Positions 9,552 to 16,390 of a stretch of 36,873 nt of DNA are shown piece by piece (within the stretch, counting starts at the first letter, position 1; every line of letters starts with the position of its first letter). A program made the translations under genes and the position numbers. Under the pieces are notes generated by a model. The model did no database searches. It saw nothing but the letters and a program-made list of their open reading frames with translations, and was not told where the DNA came from. Source of the DNA: a virus; the IMG/VR virus record IMGVR_UViG_3300033996_001188, positions 1 through 36,873 of that record. One strand, 5' to 3'.

Positions 9552-9795
9552 TAGATAGATTTTTAAAAAATTGATAATTGAAATCATATAACTCTTTATT
9601 CTCTTGTATAATCATTTGTTCAATATTTGTAGAGCTTCTAAGATTAGCTGAACCATGAATACAAACGTGTCCACCTTTTTTAGTTTTTATTAGCACTGAT
9701 TTGCTGTGATTGTCAGAATAATAAACATTGAAATTATCATTGTGCTTTTCGGATAAATCCGATAGTAATTTGATTGTAGTAGAATGCTTTTTTTG
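9505..9795 (-). pseudogene. C-terminal part of a PLD-like protein, cut off by an in-frame TAA
   Basis: This frame (96 codons, then stop) continues the frame of the gene at 9796-10176 without any shift. The only break is the TAA at 9796-9798. It encodes NHSKSVLIK followed by HGSANLRSS, the H-x-K plus GSxN pattern of phospholipase D/HKD nucleases, although the usual Asp after H-x-K(x4) is not present. No good start codon precedes it. It is either the lost half of a dead gene or reached by stop-codon readthrough. Confidence 0.7.
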
Positions 9796-10176
9796 TTAAG
9801 TTCTAAGAAAGTATTTTGATAAAACTAAATTGATTTTTTCTACAAAATTATTATCAATTAGTGAATCTAACATTTCAAAATTATCATTTCCTCCAGATAA
9901 TGATATTACTGTTAATTCCTCAACTTCCAAGCTATTAACAGTTATAAACGCACCTATAAAATCACCAAAAATAAAATTACCTGCTAAATTTACATAAACA
10001 CATTCGCCTCTTTGGATATGAATGTCATGTGCTAATTTTAAGGCGTTTTGATAAAAAACATCTTTAGATTTGATATTGTGATTTTCTAATTTTATGAATT
10101 TGTTTGAATCTTCATCAGCTTCAATGTTGAAATCAAAGTTAATATCATCTAGTTGTAAAACAAAATTATCATTCAT
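9796..10176 (-). CDS. N-terminal part of a PLD-like protein with its own promoter
   Basis: The 126-residue product looks like the N-terminal half of a single HKD-family domain: acidic start, helix at about 40-55, then alternating beta strands ending in SKYFLRT before TAA. The downstream 96 codons in the same frame carry the missing H-x-K and GSxN motifs. The gene has a private promoter (10196-10227), lies between the nuclease/helicase and packaging genes, and is AT-rich, as moron-type cargo often is. As annotated it lacks its catalytic half, so the short form is probably inactive. Confidence 0.6.
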   Translation of the reverse strand: MNDNFVLQLDDINFDFNIEADEDSNKFIKLENHNIKSKDVFYQNALKLAHDIHIQRGECVYVNLAGNFIFGDFIGAFITVNSLEVEELTVISLSGGNDNFEMLDSLIDNNFVEKINLVLSKYFLRT

Positions 10177-10195
10177 AAAAATAGTTTTTAGAAAA

Positions 10196-10227
10196 CAAAT
10201 ATACGATATAAGTTCTTTATTTCCAAA
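10196..10227 (-). promoter_or_regulatory. Bacteroidota-type promoter ahead of the PLD-like gene
   Basis: On the minus strand TTTG (10224-10227) precedes TATATTTG (10196-10203) by exactly 20 bp, a full match to the Bacteroidota sigma factor consensus. The start codon at 10174-10176 is about 20 bp downstream. The promoter probably also feeds the terminase and tail genes, since no terminator is visible before them. Confidence 0.75.
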
Positions 10228-10569
10228 TTAAATAGATAGATATTTTTTTACATCATCTAAAGAACGGACTAGAATGTAGTCAAACCCTAGACGTTTAACA
10301 TCGTTTTCAAAAGTAATTTGGTTGTCCGATTGTTCCCCTGTTGGAGTTTTTACTTCAATAAAAGTTATTTTGTTCGGTTGGATTAAAACCATATCACTAG
10401 CTCCAGGAAGCATACCGATTGAAAGTTTCCGCATAGTTTCCTCCTTGCTTGCGCTTTCATTTGGTATTGAAAGTATAATCCATTTCGGGTTGTGGTGTTC
10501 TAGTCCGAAATTATTCTTTATGTGTATGAAAATTTCCTGTTGAATTTTAGCCTCTGTCTTATCTCTCAT
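10228..10569 (-). CDS. VRR-NUC domain nuclease
   Basis: The 113-residue protein is a stand-alone VRR-NUC (PD-(D/E)XK superfamily) nuclease. The early E-x4-Q segment (EAKIQQEIF), the GASD motif at residues 56-59 and the IEVK motif at 71-74 form the active site expected of the family, which cuts branched or structured DNA. It follows the SF2 helicase gene with a 1-bp overlap, so the two probably act together in DNA replication or recombination. Confidence 0.85.
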   Translation of the reverse strand: MRDKTEAKIQQEIFIHIKNNFGLEHHNPKWIILSIPNESASKEETMRKLSIGMLPGASDMVLIQPNKITFIEVKTPTGEQSDNQITFENDVKRLGFDYILVRSLDDVKKYLSI

Positions 10570-11969
10570 TATTGAAATACTTTAAATCGGTGCCTATTTA
10601 TTTGTTCAAATCCATGTTTATAACCCATAAGTGAAATGAAGTCGCGAGCCTGTTGTATGTCTGTAAGTGAATGCAATACGGCAAAACCGTTCATTAATCC
10701 ATTTTTACACATGAGGGCTTTTGTTTTTAAGTCTTGATTGTACTTTTCACGTGGTGATAGTTTTTCAAGTTCTGCCAGCTCCTCTTTGACTTCCTTTTTT
10801 AGTTCAGTACCACAATGAGGGCAAATCTTAGTTGATGGTGCAACAATCGCCCCACACTTATGGCACATCTTTATAAAACTAGCATCCTGTTTATCATTCT
10901 TTTTTTGTTCTACTTTTTTCAAAGTCCATGTTCGTGGATCCTGCCAAAAGCCTAAACGGTGGATGTTGTTTCCGAAATCTAATATAGTGAATTTTTTCTT
11001 TGTTGGCGTTACTCTCGACCCACGTCCGCACATTTGTAAGAATAAAGGAAGTGAAGTGGTCGCACGGTAAAGAATAATAACCTCAATGTCAGGGCAATTG
11101 TAACCAGCCGTTAAGATACCACAATTGCAAAGTACTGCACCGTCTGTATTTTCAAACCATGTAAGTGCGTGTTCACGTTCGTCATCGGGTGTTTCGCCAT
11201 CAATGTGCATTGCTTCAATACCGTTATCATTGAACTCTTGGCAAACTTCCCGTGAGCTTTTCACGTTTGAAGCAAATAGAATAGTCTTTTTATTTGGAGT
11301 TAACCTTTGCCAGTTAGATACTACTCCCTGATATAACCTACTTTCAGAATAGAGTTTAGAAGTGTCATAATCATCGCCTTTTTTCTTTGCCTTAGATAAA
11401 TCTATTTTAACGCCGAAACTATCAGCAGACGATAGAAACCCTAACTCTATCAAATCGGGTGTATCTACGCCCTGCACAATGTCTGTATAGAACGTATCTA
11501 GTCCAATAGCATCAGTACCTTTTCTATACGGAGTAGCGGTTGCACCTATCACAATTGTATTTGGACTTATATACTGAAAAATCTTATTGAATGACGATAT
11601 GTGAGCCTCGTCAATTATGATAAGTGTCTTTTCGGACATAAAGTCCTTTTCTCGGCGGTGTATCGTTTCAATCATACCTACGTGGAGTTTTGCCGAAAGA
11701 TTGGATTTTTTGCCTGCCCGTATAAATTTTGGTTTAAGTCCAAACAACTCGAAAGATGATCCAGCCTGCTTGAGTAGTTCCTTTCGGTGTGTTAAGATTA
11801 GAACGTTACCTCCACGCTTGACGTGTTCAGATACCATATATGTGAACATCACAGTCTTGCCACTTCCTGTTGGAGCGCAAAGTACAATTTTTCTATGTCC
11901 TTTTACGATAGATGTACGAAGGTCGGATATTAGATTGTTTTGGTACGGTCTTAATTCTACTTTTACCAT
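10569..11969 (-). CDS. SF2 DNA/RNA helicase (DEAH box)
   Basis: The 466-residue helicase shows APTGSGKT (residues 32-39, motif I), DEAH (120-123, motif II), GATATPYRKG (motif III region) and a C-terminal GRGSR motif VI. A CHKC...CPHC zinc ribbon follows at about 375-395. The order and length match phage UvsW/type III-like SF2 helicases that act in replication and recombination. It overlaps the upstream small gene by 7 bp and the nuclease downstream by 1 bp. Confidence 0.9.
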   Translation of the reverse strand: MVKVELRPYQNNLISDLRTSIVKGHRKIVLCAPTGSGKTVMFTYMVSEHVKRGGNVLILTHRKELLKQAGSSFELFGLKPKFIRAGKKSNLSAKLHVGMIETIHRREKDFMSEKTLIIIDEAHISSFNKIFQYISPNTIVIGATATPYRKGTDAIGLDTFYTDIVQGVDTPDLIELGFLSSADSFGVKIDLSKAKKKGDDYDTSKLYSESRLYQGVVSNWQRLTPNKKTILFASNVKSSREVCQEFNDNGIEAMHIDGETPDDEREHALTWFENTDGAVLCNCGILTAGYNCPDIEVIILYRATTSLPLFLQMCGRGSRVTPTKKKFTILDFGNNIHRLGFWQDPRTWTLKKVEQKKNDKQDASFIKMCHKCGAIVAPSTKICPHCGTELKKEVKEELAELEKLSPREKYNQDLKTKALMCKNGLMNGFAVLHSLTDIQQARDFISLMGYKHGFEQINRHRFKVFQ

Positions 11970-12151
11970 TCGAATATCATTTTTACTTCGTTATTCTCAA
12001 ACCAATATATTTGAATTTCATTTATAGTTTGGCACTTTTCCTTTAGCAGTGCCCTAACTTCTTGCATTGGGTCTAGATTGTCTGTTTTAATCTCCCCGTG
12101 ATATGTCATTTTGAGATTATCAAAACGCGCTGAAAAATGTATTGTTTTCAT
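11963..12151 (-). CDS. Small hypothetical protein (62 aa)
   Basis: A 62-residue acidic, beta-alpha-beta-like protein lies between the primase-helicase and SF2 helicase genes, 3 bp after the former and overlapping the latter by 7 bp. Its tight packing and ATG support a real gene. No motif was recognised. Confidence 0.65.
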   Translation of the reverse strand: MKTIHFSARFDNLKMTYHGEIKTDNLDPMQEVRALLKEKCQTINEIQIYWFENNEVKMIFEW

Positions 12152-12154
12152 AGG

Positions 12155-14557
12155 CTAAAATGGTTCAGTTATGTCTGTTTCTGTTATTTTGTTTTTTGAA
12201 ATATAAAAATACCTTCCGATGTTATCAATCATATTGTTAGCATAGAAGTAGTTGTAATGCTCACAATAAAGTTTAACCCACTTTTTAAACCTCTTTATTG
12301 GTAGTTTATAGCTTCCATTACGATAGTCAGGATAAGCCTTCAAAAACTTTTCAAATATAGCTTCGTTGTAGTGCCTTGTATCAAACTCTAAATTACCATC
12401 GCTAGTCCATTCAATGAACTCCGTTGATGTTTCACCAATGAGCTTTCGTAACTCTAAATTCTTATGCTTTTGTTTTTGTAGTCCATTTTGCAAATAGTAC
12501 TGAATACACTGGATCATAAAGTTGTCAAACCGTTGCCACTCTTCATTACTCCAATCATCAAAAAGGAGGTGCCCGAATTTATCCTGTGGTGAGTAGTTCG
12601 AATTGAAATAACTAGATAGTTCAAGTTCGTGTTTTCGCGCGTCAAAGCTCCCCCCATTCCCTTTTATAGTATAGTTTGTTGTTATTACTATCTTTGGTGA
12701 CTTTGTAACTGGAAGTTTAATCGCTCCCTGCCCTTTGTATTCAATTGTCAAGCCTTCGGTAATAATAGAAAATAAGTCCTCAAAAGGGAAGTTCTTTTTT
12801 ACATCATCATAGACTAGCACTTGACAGTCGGCTTTTACTGTTTGATATGTGAATTGTCCGTTAAGGTCTATTTTTTTACCGTTCAAAGATTCTAGTTTTT
12901 TTAGGTGCTTTATTCCATTAAAGAATAGACCCTTACCACTCCTCCCGTTCGGCTCGTCATCGCTAATCATTTCATCATTCAGAATGATAGCCTTATTGTT
13001 TGCCTGTGTTTTGAATGAATGAAGTAAGTAACCAATGACAGATTTAAAACAATTATAGCTGTGTTCATCCTGTCCAGATATGTACCAAATGAACGAACGG
13101 AACTCACCGCCATGATGGTCAAAATAATGATAATCTCTATCAATTACACTATCCTTCCAAACATAACTATCTAAATCTAGGTAGTCAATAGTCTTTGAGT
13201 AATCAACACCAACTTCAACAACACAATTTTTGAAATAGAGATAGCATTTATCCGCTGTGTCTGTTTTTAGTTTAATATCAACCGCTTCAATCATATTCAA
13301 GAACTCGTTTGAAAAAAACTTGGTATTTACAGCCATAAAGTCAAACGGTGCAAGTCCTATATTTTCACGTGTTTTTAAATCTTTCAAAACAAAGTCTTTG
13401 ATTCTATCCCTATTGGTAAACTCGATTAGGCTCTTATCCTTTTGAACAAAGATGAAAGTTTCAGAAGTACTTTCAGGATAAAACTTCATAAAGTTGTTTG
13501 ATATAAGATACTGTTCAAACTTATGAGCCACTATTGATATTTTACCTTTATCGTTGACCGCCCAAAATACATCTGTTGTGTCGGGTGATTTAAGGCTTGT
13601 AAGGATTAGCTCAAAGTTTTCATCTTTTACAATTGGATTGTTTGTAGATTCAAGTTCGCTTCGTATCTCTTTGGTCGTTTTGCCATTTGATACAGATTTT
13701 TGAAGCATTCTTTTTGTTTCATTGTCCTCAAATGCCTTTGTGTTGAACTCGCTTTTATTTCTTTTGTAAGCTGACTTTACAGCAGTTTCAATTTCTTTTG
13801 CACTAAAGCCTTTTTGAGCGTACTTTTGGAGGTAACTGATAGAAGTGTATTCATTAACCCCGAACGCATTAAGAGCGGATGCAAACCGATAGATAGCATC
13901 ATTTCTTTGCCCTTCGGATACTGTGTACTTTTTATCAAACCATTTTTGGAGTAATCCGATAGTAATACTTTCAGACTGCACTGGAATAGAAACATCGTAG
14001 CGACTTGCACCCAAATTTTGATATTCTTCCTCTTCACATTTAGTCCAAATTTCGGCTTGTTCATTTATGTAAATGTCGGGGTCGTATGATTCAAAACAAA
14101 GTCTTGATATGTCGCTAGTTTTGCTATCCAAATGTACATCAGCATACTTTGAACACAAAGCCCTATACATTGCCCTGTATTTGGTATGATCATCAGCAAC
14201 TCGGAACACAGCCTTTACACCTACACCGCTAGGAGAAATGAAACAAGCGTACAAACATGGGTCTGAAATTAGATTGTCTTTGATTTGGTTAGCATCCTCA
14301 ATTCCGCTTAGTTTATCAAAGTCTAAACAAGCTAGTCCAGAAAATTTAATAAGTGATTTTTCATTCCGATATGAAAAAACGCCTCCGAAAGAACATGCAG
14401 GAAGTTGATTCTTATAAACTGGGTCTTTTGTTTCTCTGTATTTAAGTATTAGTTCTGTTGCTGGGCTTCCATTCTTAATCCTATCAAAGAATACTGATAC
14501 ATCTTTTATGAATGGTGACTCTGGGGAGGTTTTTTTCTTGAAAATTGATATTTCCAT
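12155..14557 (-). CDS. Primase-helicase (VirE/BT4734-like primase fused to SF3-like ATPase)
   Basis: The N-terminal third resembles VirE N-terminal/BT4734-like proteins related to archaeo-eukaryotic primases, with CLDFDKL near 77-83, SPSGVGVKAVFRV near 108-120 and DISRLCF near 149-155. A C-terminal ATPase follows with Walker A GRSGKG (538-543), Walker B VLVYDD (580-585) and sensor KIVITTNY (622-629), as in SF3 or D5-like helicases. It would open and prime DNA at the adjacent origin. I chose ATG at 14555-14557 (800 aa): an in-frame TTG 54 bp upstream would put the RNA hairpin at 14580-14624 into the coding region. Confidence 0.88.
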   Translation of the reverse strand: MEISIFKKKTSPESPFIKDVSVFFDRIKNGSPATELILKYRETKDPVYKNQLPACSFGGVFSYRNEKSLIKFSGLACLDFDKLSGIEDANQIKDNLISDPCLYACFISPSGVGVKAVFRVADDHTKYRAMYRALCSKYADVHLDSKTSDISRLCFESYDPDIYINEQAEIWTKCEEEEYQNLGASRYDVSIPVQSESITIGLLQKWFDKKYTVSEGQRNDAIYRFASALNAFGVNEYTSISYLQKYAQKGFSAKEIETAVKSAYKRNKSEFNTKAFEDNETKRMLQKSVSNGKTTKEIRSELESTNNPIVKDENFELILTSLKSPDTTDVFWAVNDKGKISIVAHKFEQYLISNNFMKFYPESTSETFIFVQKDKSLIEFTNRDRIKDFVLKDLKTRENIGLAPFDFMAVNTKFFSNEFLNMIEAVDIKLKTDTADKCYLYFKNCVVEVGVDYSKTIDYLDLDSYVWKDSVIDRDYHYFDHHGGEFRSFIWYISGQDEHSYNCFKSVIGYLLHSFKTQANNKAIILNDEMISDDEPNGRSGKGLFFNGIKHLKKLESLNGKKIDLNGQFTYQTVKADCQVLVYDDVKKNFPFEDLFSIITEGLTIEYKGQGAIKLPVTKSPKIVITTNYTIKGNGGSFDARKHELELSSYFNSNYSPQDKFGHLLFDDWSNEEWQRFDNFMIQCIQYYLQNGLQKQKHKNLELRKLIGETSTEFIEWTSDGNLEFDTRHYNEAIFEKFLKAYPDYRNGSYKLPIKRFKKWVKLYCEHYNYFYANNMIDNIGRYFYISKNKITETDITEPF

Positions 14558-14571
14558 AAATAGAGGTTTAT

Positions 14572-14661
14572 AAAAACAAACACCCCGAGAAGAGGGTGTA
14601 AGGCGACCCAACTAATCGAGGTGTTGTAAATTCTTTTAACCGCGCCTTACTTCGGTATTTA
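14572..14661 (-). ncRNA. Kissing-hairpin small RNA/leader, copy A (before the primase gene)
   Basis: Written on the plus strand: hairpin 1 has stem ACCG/CGGT (14639-14642 with 14653-14656) and a loop holding CGCCTTAC (14643-14650). Hairpin 2 has a 9-bp outer stem with one G-U pair (14580-14588 with 14616-14624), an inner stem GGGT/ACCC (14594-14597 with 14606-14609) and the 8-nt loop GTAAGGCG (14598-14605). The two loops are perfectly complementary. On the transcribed minus strand hairpin 2 is followed by a U-rich run (14580-14572), terminator-like, 15 nt before the primase ATG. Transcription probably starts near 14661, so the RNA is about 90 nt. The structure is seen in sequence and the role is unknown. 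Confidence 0.7.
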
Positions 14662-14667
14662 CAGATG

Positions 14668-14698
14668 CAAATATACAAACAAATTTGATAAAAACAAA
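14668..14698 (-). promoter_or_regulatory. Promoter for RNA element A and the primase operon
   Basis: On the minus strand TTTG (14695-14698) is followed after 19 bp by TATATTTG (14668-14675), a full Bacteroidota consensus. The expected start, about 7 nt downstream, lies a few bases before hairpin 1 of the kissing RNA. The promoter abuts the iteron region, so origin-binding proteins could also control it. Confidence 0.8.
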
Positions 14699-15000
14699 GC
14701 ATTACGCAAAATTACGCAAATTAGTATCAAAAAATAATTTGCGAAATGCTAAAGTGTTGATAATCAGGACAAGATTTCGCAATTACGCAAATACGCAACT
14801 TTTTGGAAATTTTCAAAATAAAAAAAAACGAAAAATGCGTTTTCTATAGACCAAACTGGGAAATTTTCCGTAATTCCGTAGTTTTTTTTTGTAATCATTT
14901 GATAATTAGATTTTTGGCATTTCGCAACTGTTTTTTAGACCCTCATTTGCGTAGTTTTTCCGTAGTTTTGCGTAATATTTGCGTAGTTTTCCGTAATAAA
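14699..15000. other. Putative replication origin with iterons
   Basis: About 300 bp of AT-rich non-coding DNA hold a repeat built on TACGCAAA and its complement TTTGCGTA, with a TTTTCCGTA variant. Left side: ATTACGCAAA at 14701-14710, 14711-14720 and 14782-14791, with ATACGCAAC at 14791-14799. Right side, inverted: GCGTA/CCGTA cores with GTA at 14951, 14962, 14972, 14983 and 14993, spaced 10-11 bp so that all face one side of the helix. Two CCGTA copies lie at 14868-14880. The region is flanked by primase-helicase and by a DnaA domain IV-like gene, the usual setting of a phage origin. Confidence 0.65.
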
Positions 15001-15003
15001 AAA

Positions 15004-15017
15004 GGGGCAAATGCCCC
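15004..15017 (-). terminator. Intrinsic terminator after the leftward recombination/SSB operon
   Basis: The palindrome GGGGCAAATGCCCC (transcribed as GGGGCATTTGCCCC) starts 6 bp after the stop of the DnaA-like gene. On the minus strand it is followed by six T residues, making a classical intrinsic terminator. It separates this operon from the iteron region and the primase promoter. On the plus strand an ATTTTCT tract offers only weak termination. Confidence 0.8.
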
Positions 15018-15022
15018 ATTTT

Positions 15023-15352
15023 CTAAATTATCAATCCTTTTTTCATACTAAAATACTCATTTTTCAGCTCAGGATAACAGTCAAAAGCATCATCTAGCAT
15101 CTTTATTGAGTGAATAACGGTGCAATGATCACGACCGAATACACCTCCCAACTCAACCAGTGACAAATTACGACTGTATATTTCACGCATAAACTTGTAA
15201 ATAAATGCACGTGCATAAACTACATTAGTTTTTCTACTCCTACTTTTCAAGTCCGATTCCGAAACTTGAAAGTAGTTGCACACCCGACTAATTGAATAGT
15301 CAAGTGTGCGAACTTGGTCAACTGTCATGATATTAGAATGGTAATCCATCAC
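15023..15352 (-). CDS. Stand-alone DnaA domain IV-like DNA-binding protein
   Basis: The 109-residue protein is all helical and has LSLVELGGVFGRDHCTVIHS at about residues 66-85. It matches the DnaA C-terminal domain signature (GRDHxTVxHA), including the residues that read the DnaA box. The ATPase part of DnaA is absent. An SRK-rich segment before it (LKSRSRKTN) fits the basic linker of domain IV. It is the last gene before the terminator and the iteron origin, so an origin-binding or replication-control role is likely. It overlaps the SSB-like gene by 20 bp. A second protein of equal length with the same domain lies at 21620-21949. Confidence 0.8.
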   Translation of the reverse strand: MMDYHSNIMTVDQVRTLDYSISRVCNYFQVSESDLKSRSRKTNVVYARAFIYKFMREIYSRNLSLVELGGVFGRDHCTVIHSIKMLDDAFDCYPELKNEYFSMKKGLII

Positions 15353-15731
15353 CCTCTGGCTCTTCCTGTGCCTGTGCCTGTGCCTGTGCCTGTGGCTCGT
15401 TTGGTTGAGTAGGTGTATTGTTTCCGAATTTAGACAGCTCCATATTTCCGATTATCGGAATGTTTTTCTTTTGCTCATCACTCAATGCGTTGTAACTTGC
15501 CTTTTCAAGTGATTGTTTGGCAAAGTGAGTATCATTATATTGACCAATTTGCTTTTTCTCTGTTATTTCTAAATTACAATATAAAGGTATATGTCCATCT
15601 TTATCTGGTTTACCCTCATAAAATTCAGAAACAGGAATACACAAACAATCTACTTTCTCAAACTTCCCTTGTATCGGAAAGATAAAAGCCTTGTTTAATT
15701 TTTTGACATTAATTTTTAATCTGTAATTCAT
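15333..15731 (-). CDS. SSB-like single-stranded DNA-binding protein
   Basis: The 132-residue product has a beta-rich N-terminal part, a low-complexity Gln/Ala/Pro linker and an acidic tail ending EPEGDGLPF. An acidic C-terminus with a terminal Pro-Phe is the hallmark by which SSB proteins recruit partners. The N-terminal domain does not look like bacterial OB-fold SSB, so this may be a phage analogue. The Gln-Ala linker comes from a perfect hexamer repeat (15365-15394). Its neighbours are recombination genes and a DnaA-like gene. Confidence 0.65.
   Translation of the reverse strand: MNYRLKINVKKLNKAFIFPIQGKFEKVDCLCIPVSEFYEGKPDKDGHIPLYCNLEITEKKQIGQYNDTHFAKQSLEKASYNALSDEQKKNIPIIGNMELSKFGNNTPTQPNEPQAQAQAQAQEEPEGDGLPF
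15365..15394. repeat. Five tandem CCTGTG hexamers in the SSB-like gene
   Basis: Five perfect copies of CCTGTG encode an alternating Gln-Ala linker between the DNA-binding part and the acidic tail of the SSB-like protein. Slippage would add or remove QA pairs without changing frame, so linker length may vary between isolates. Confidence 0.9.
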
Positions 15732-16254
15732 TTTGTTTGTTTTTTTTAGTTATATAATCAAAATTAGCTTCTTCCTCTGTTTTAAAATGTTTTCTGATAA
15801 TTTTTTCACCTATCCTTATTCTACTAACATAACAATTTCTATCATGTCTATAGTGTACACCAATATATTTAGAGCTTTCTTTGTTTCTTAAAATTTTTTT
15901 ACTTAAAAAAGTATTATCTCGTTTTGTTACTATTTCTAAATTTTCAATACGATTATTCAGTTTATTTTCATCAATGTGATTTATAACAAATTTATGTCCT
16001 TCAACTTTATGTTTTAAAAAACTTTCAGCTACTAAATGATGTATTGGTTTTGTTTTACGAACATTATATTTACATAAACCTACAGAATAATAACCATGAG
16101 ACCCAATAGTTGGATTAAGTATTCTCTCTAAAACAACTTGTTTTGCACCGTTTTTTTTATAAATAATGCGTTTTTTACTCTTTACATTACCTAGATTACT
16201 AATCTCATAATAATCTTCATATCCTAATATAGGAAGAAATATTTCTTGTTTCAT
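15709..16254 (-). CDS. NUMOD4-HNH-AP2 homing endonuclease
   Basis: Starting at ATG 16252-16254 the protein has 181 residues. NUMOD4 lies near the N-terminus (LGYEDYYEISNLGNVKS), followed by an HNH nuclease with HH at 72-73, NHID at 92-95 and N101, and an AP2-type DNA-binding domain at about 126-172 (SSKYIGVHYRHD). This is the layout of free-standing phage homing endonucleases that cut allelic sites and spread their own gene. A longer frame to 16305 would run through the terminator hairpin of RNA element B and is unlikely. The gene is more AT-rich than its neighbours and has its own promoter between the exonuclease and SSB-like genes, as an inserted element would. Confidence 0.85.
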   Translation of the reverse strand: MKQEIFLPILGYEDYYEISNLGNVKSKKRIIYKKNGAKQVVLERILNPTIGSHGYYSVGLCKYNVRKTKPIHHLVAESFLKHKVEGHKFVINHIDENKLNNRIENLEIVTKRDNTFLSKKILRNKESSKYIGVHYRHDRNCYVSRIRIGEKIIRKHFKTEEEANFDYITKKNKQNELQIKN

Positions 16255-16257
16255 AAT

Positions 16258-16353
16258 AAAAAAAATGCCCTTAATCAAATCATAGGGGTCTGACTTCCTA
16301 ATCAATGAAAAAGGGCTTTATTAGTTTAATTGCTTATTGTCAGACCGCAATTA
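16258..16353 (-). ncRNA. Kissing-hairpin small RNA/leader, copy B (before the homing endonuclease)
   Basis: Plus-strand coordinates: hairpin 1 has stem AATTGC/GCAATT (16328-16333 with 16347-16352) and a loop holding GTCAGACC (16339-16346). Hairpin 2 has outer stem GCCCTT/AAGGGC (16267-16272 with 16311-16316), inner stem TAGG/CCTA (16283-16286 with 16297-16300) and a loop holding GGTCTGAC (16287-16294). The two loop segments are perfect 8-nt complements. On the minus strand hairpin 2 is followed by eight U residues (16265-16258), and the nuclease ATG comes 3 nt later. The architecture is the same as copies A and C with unrelated loop sequence. Confidence 0.7.
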
Positions 16354-16359
16354 TATATA

Positions 16360-16390
16360 CAAATATAATATTTTATATCTGTATATCAAA
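16360..16390 (-). promoter_or_regulatory. Promoter for RNA element B and the homing endonuclease
   Basis: On the minus strand TTTG (16387-16390) is followed after 19 bp by TATATTTG (16360-16367). The -33 box lies inside the last codons of the upstream exonuclease gene. Transcription should start at about 16353, at the foot of hairpin 1. Confidence 0.78.

Noticed and set aside
14558-14611. N-terminal extension of the primase-helicase from a TTG
   Set aside because: The 18 extra codons coincide with hairpin 2 of the kissing RNA and have a coding-unlike composition; the ATG at 14557 follows the element.
16255-16305. N-terminal extension of the homing endonuclease
   Set aside because: It would run through the outer stem and U-run of RNA element B; the homology to NUMOD4 starts after the ATG at 16254.
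16258-16353. HEARO/omega RNA of an IscB-type HNH system
   Set aside because: The neighbouring protein is NUMOD4-HNH-AP2 without RuvC parts and the RNA is too short; the same RNA occurs without an HNH gene at two other loci.
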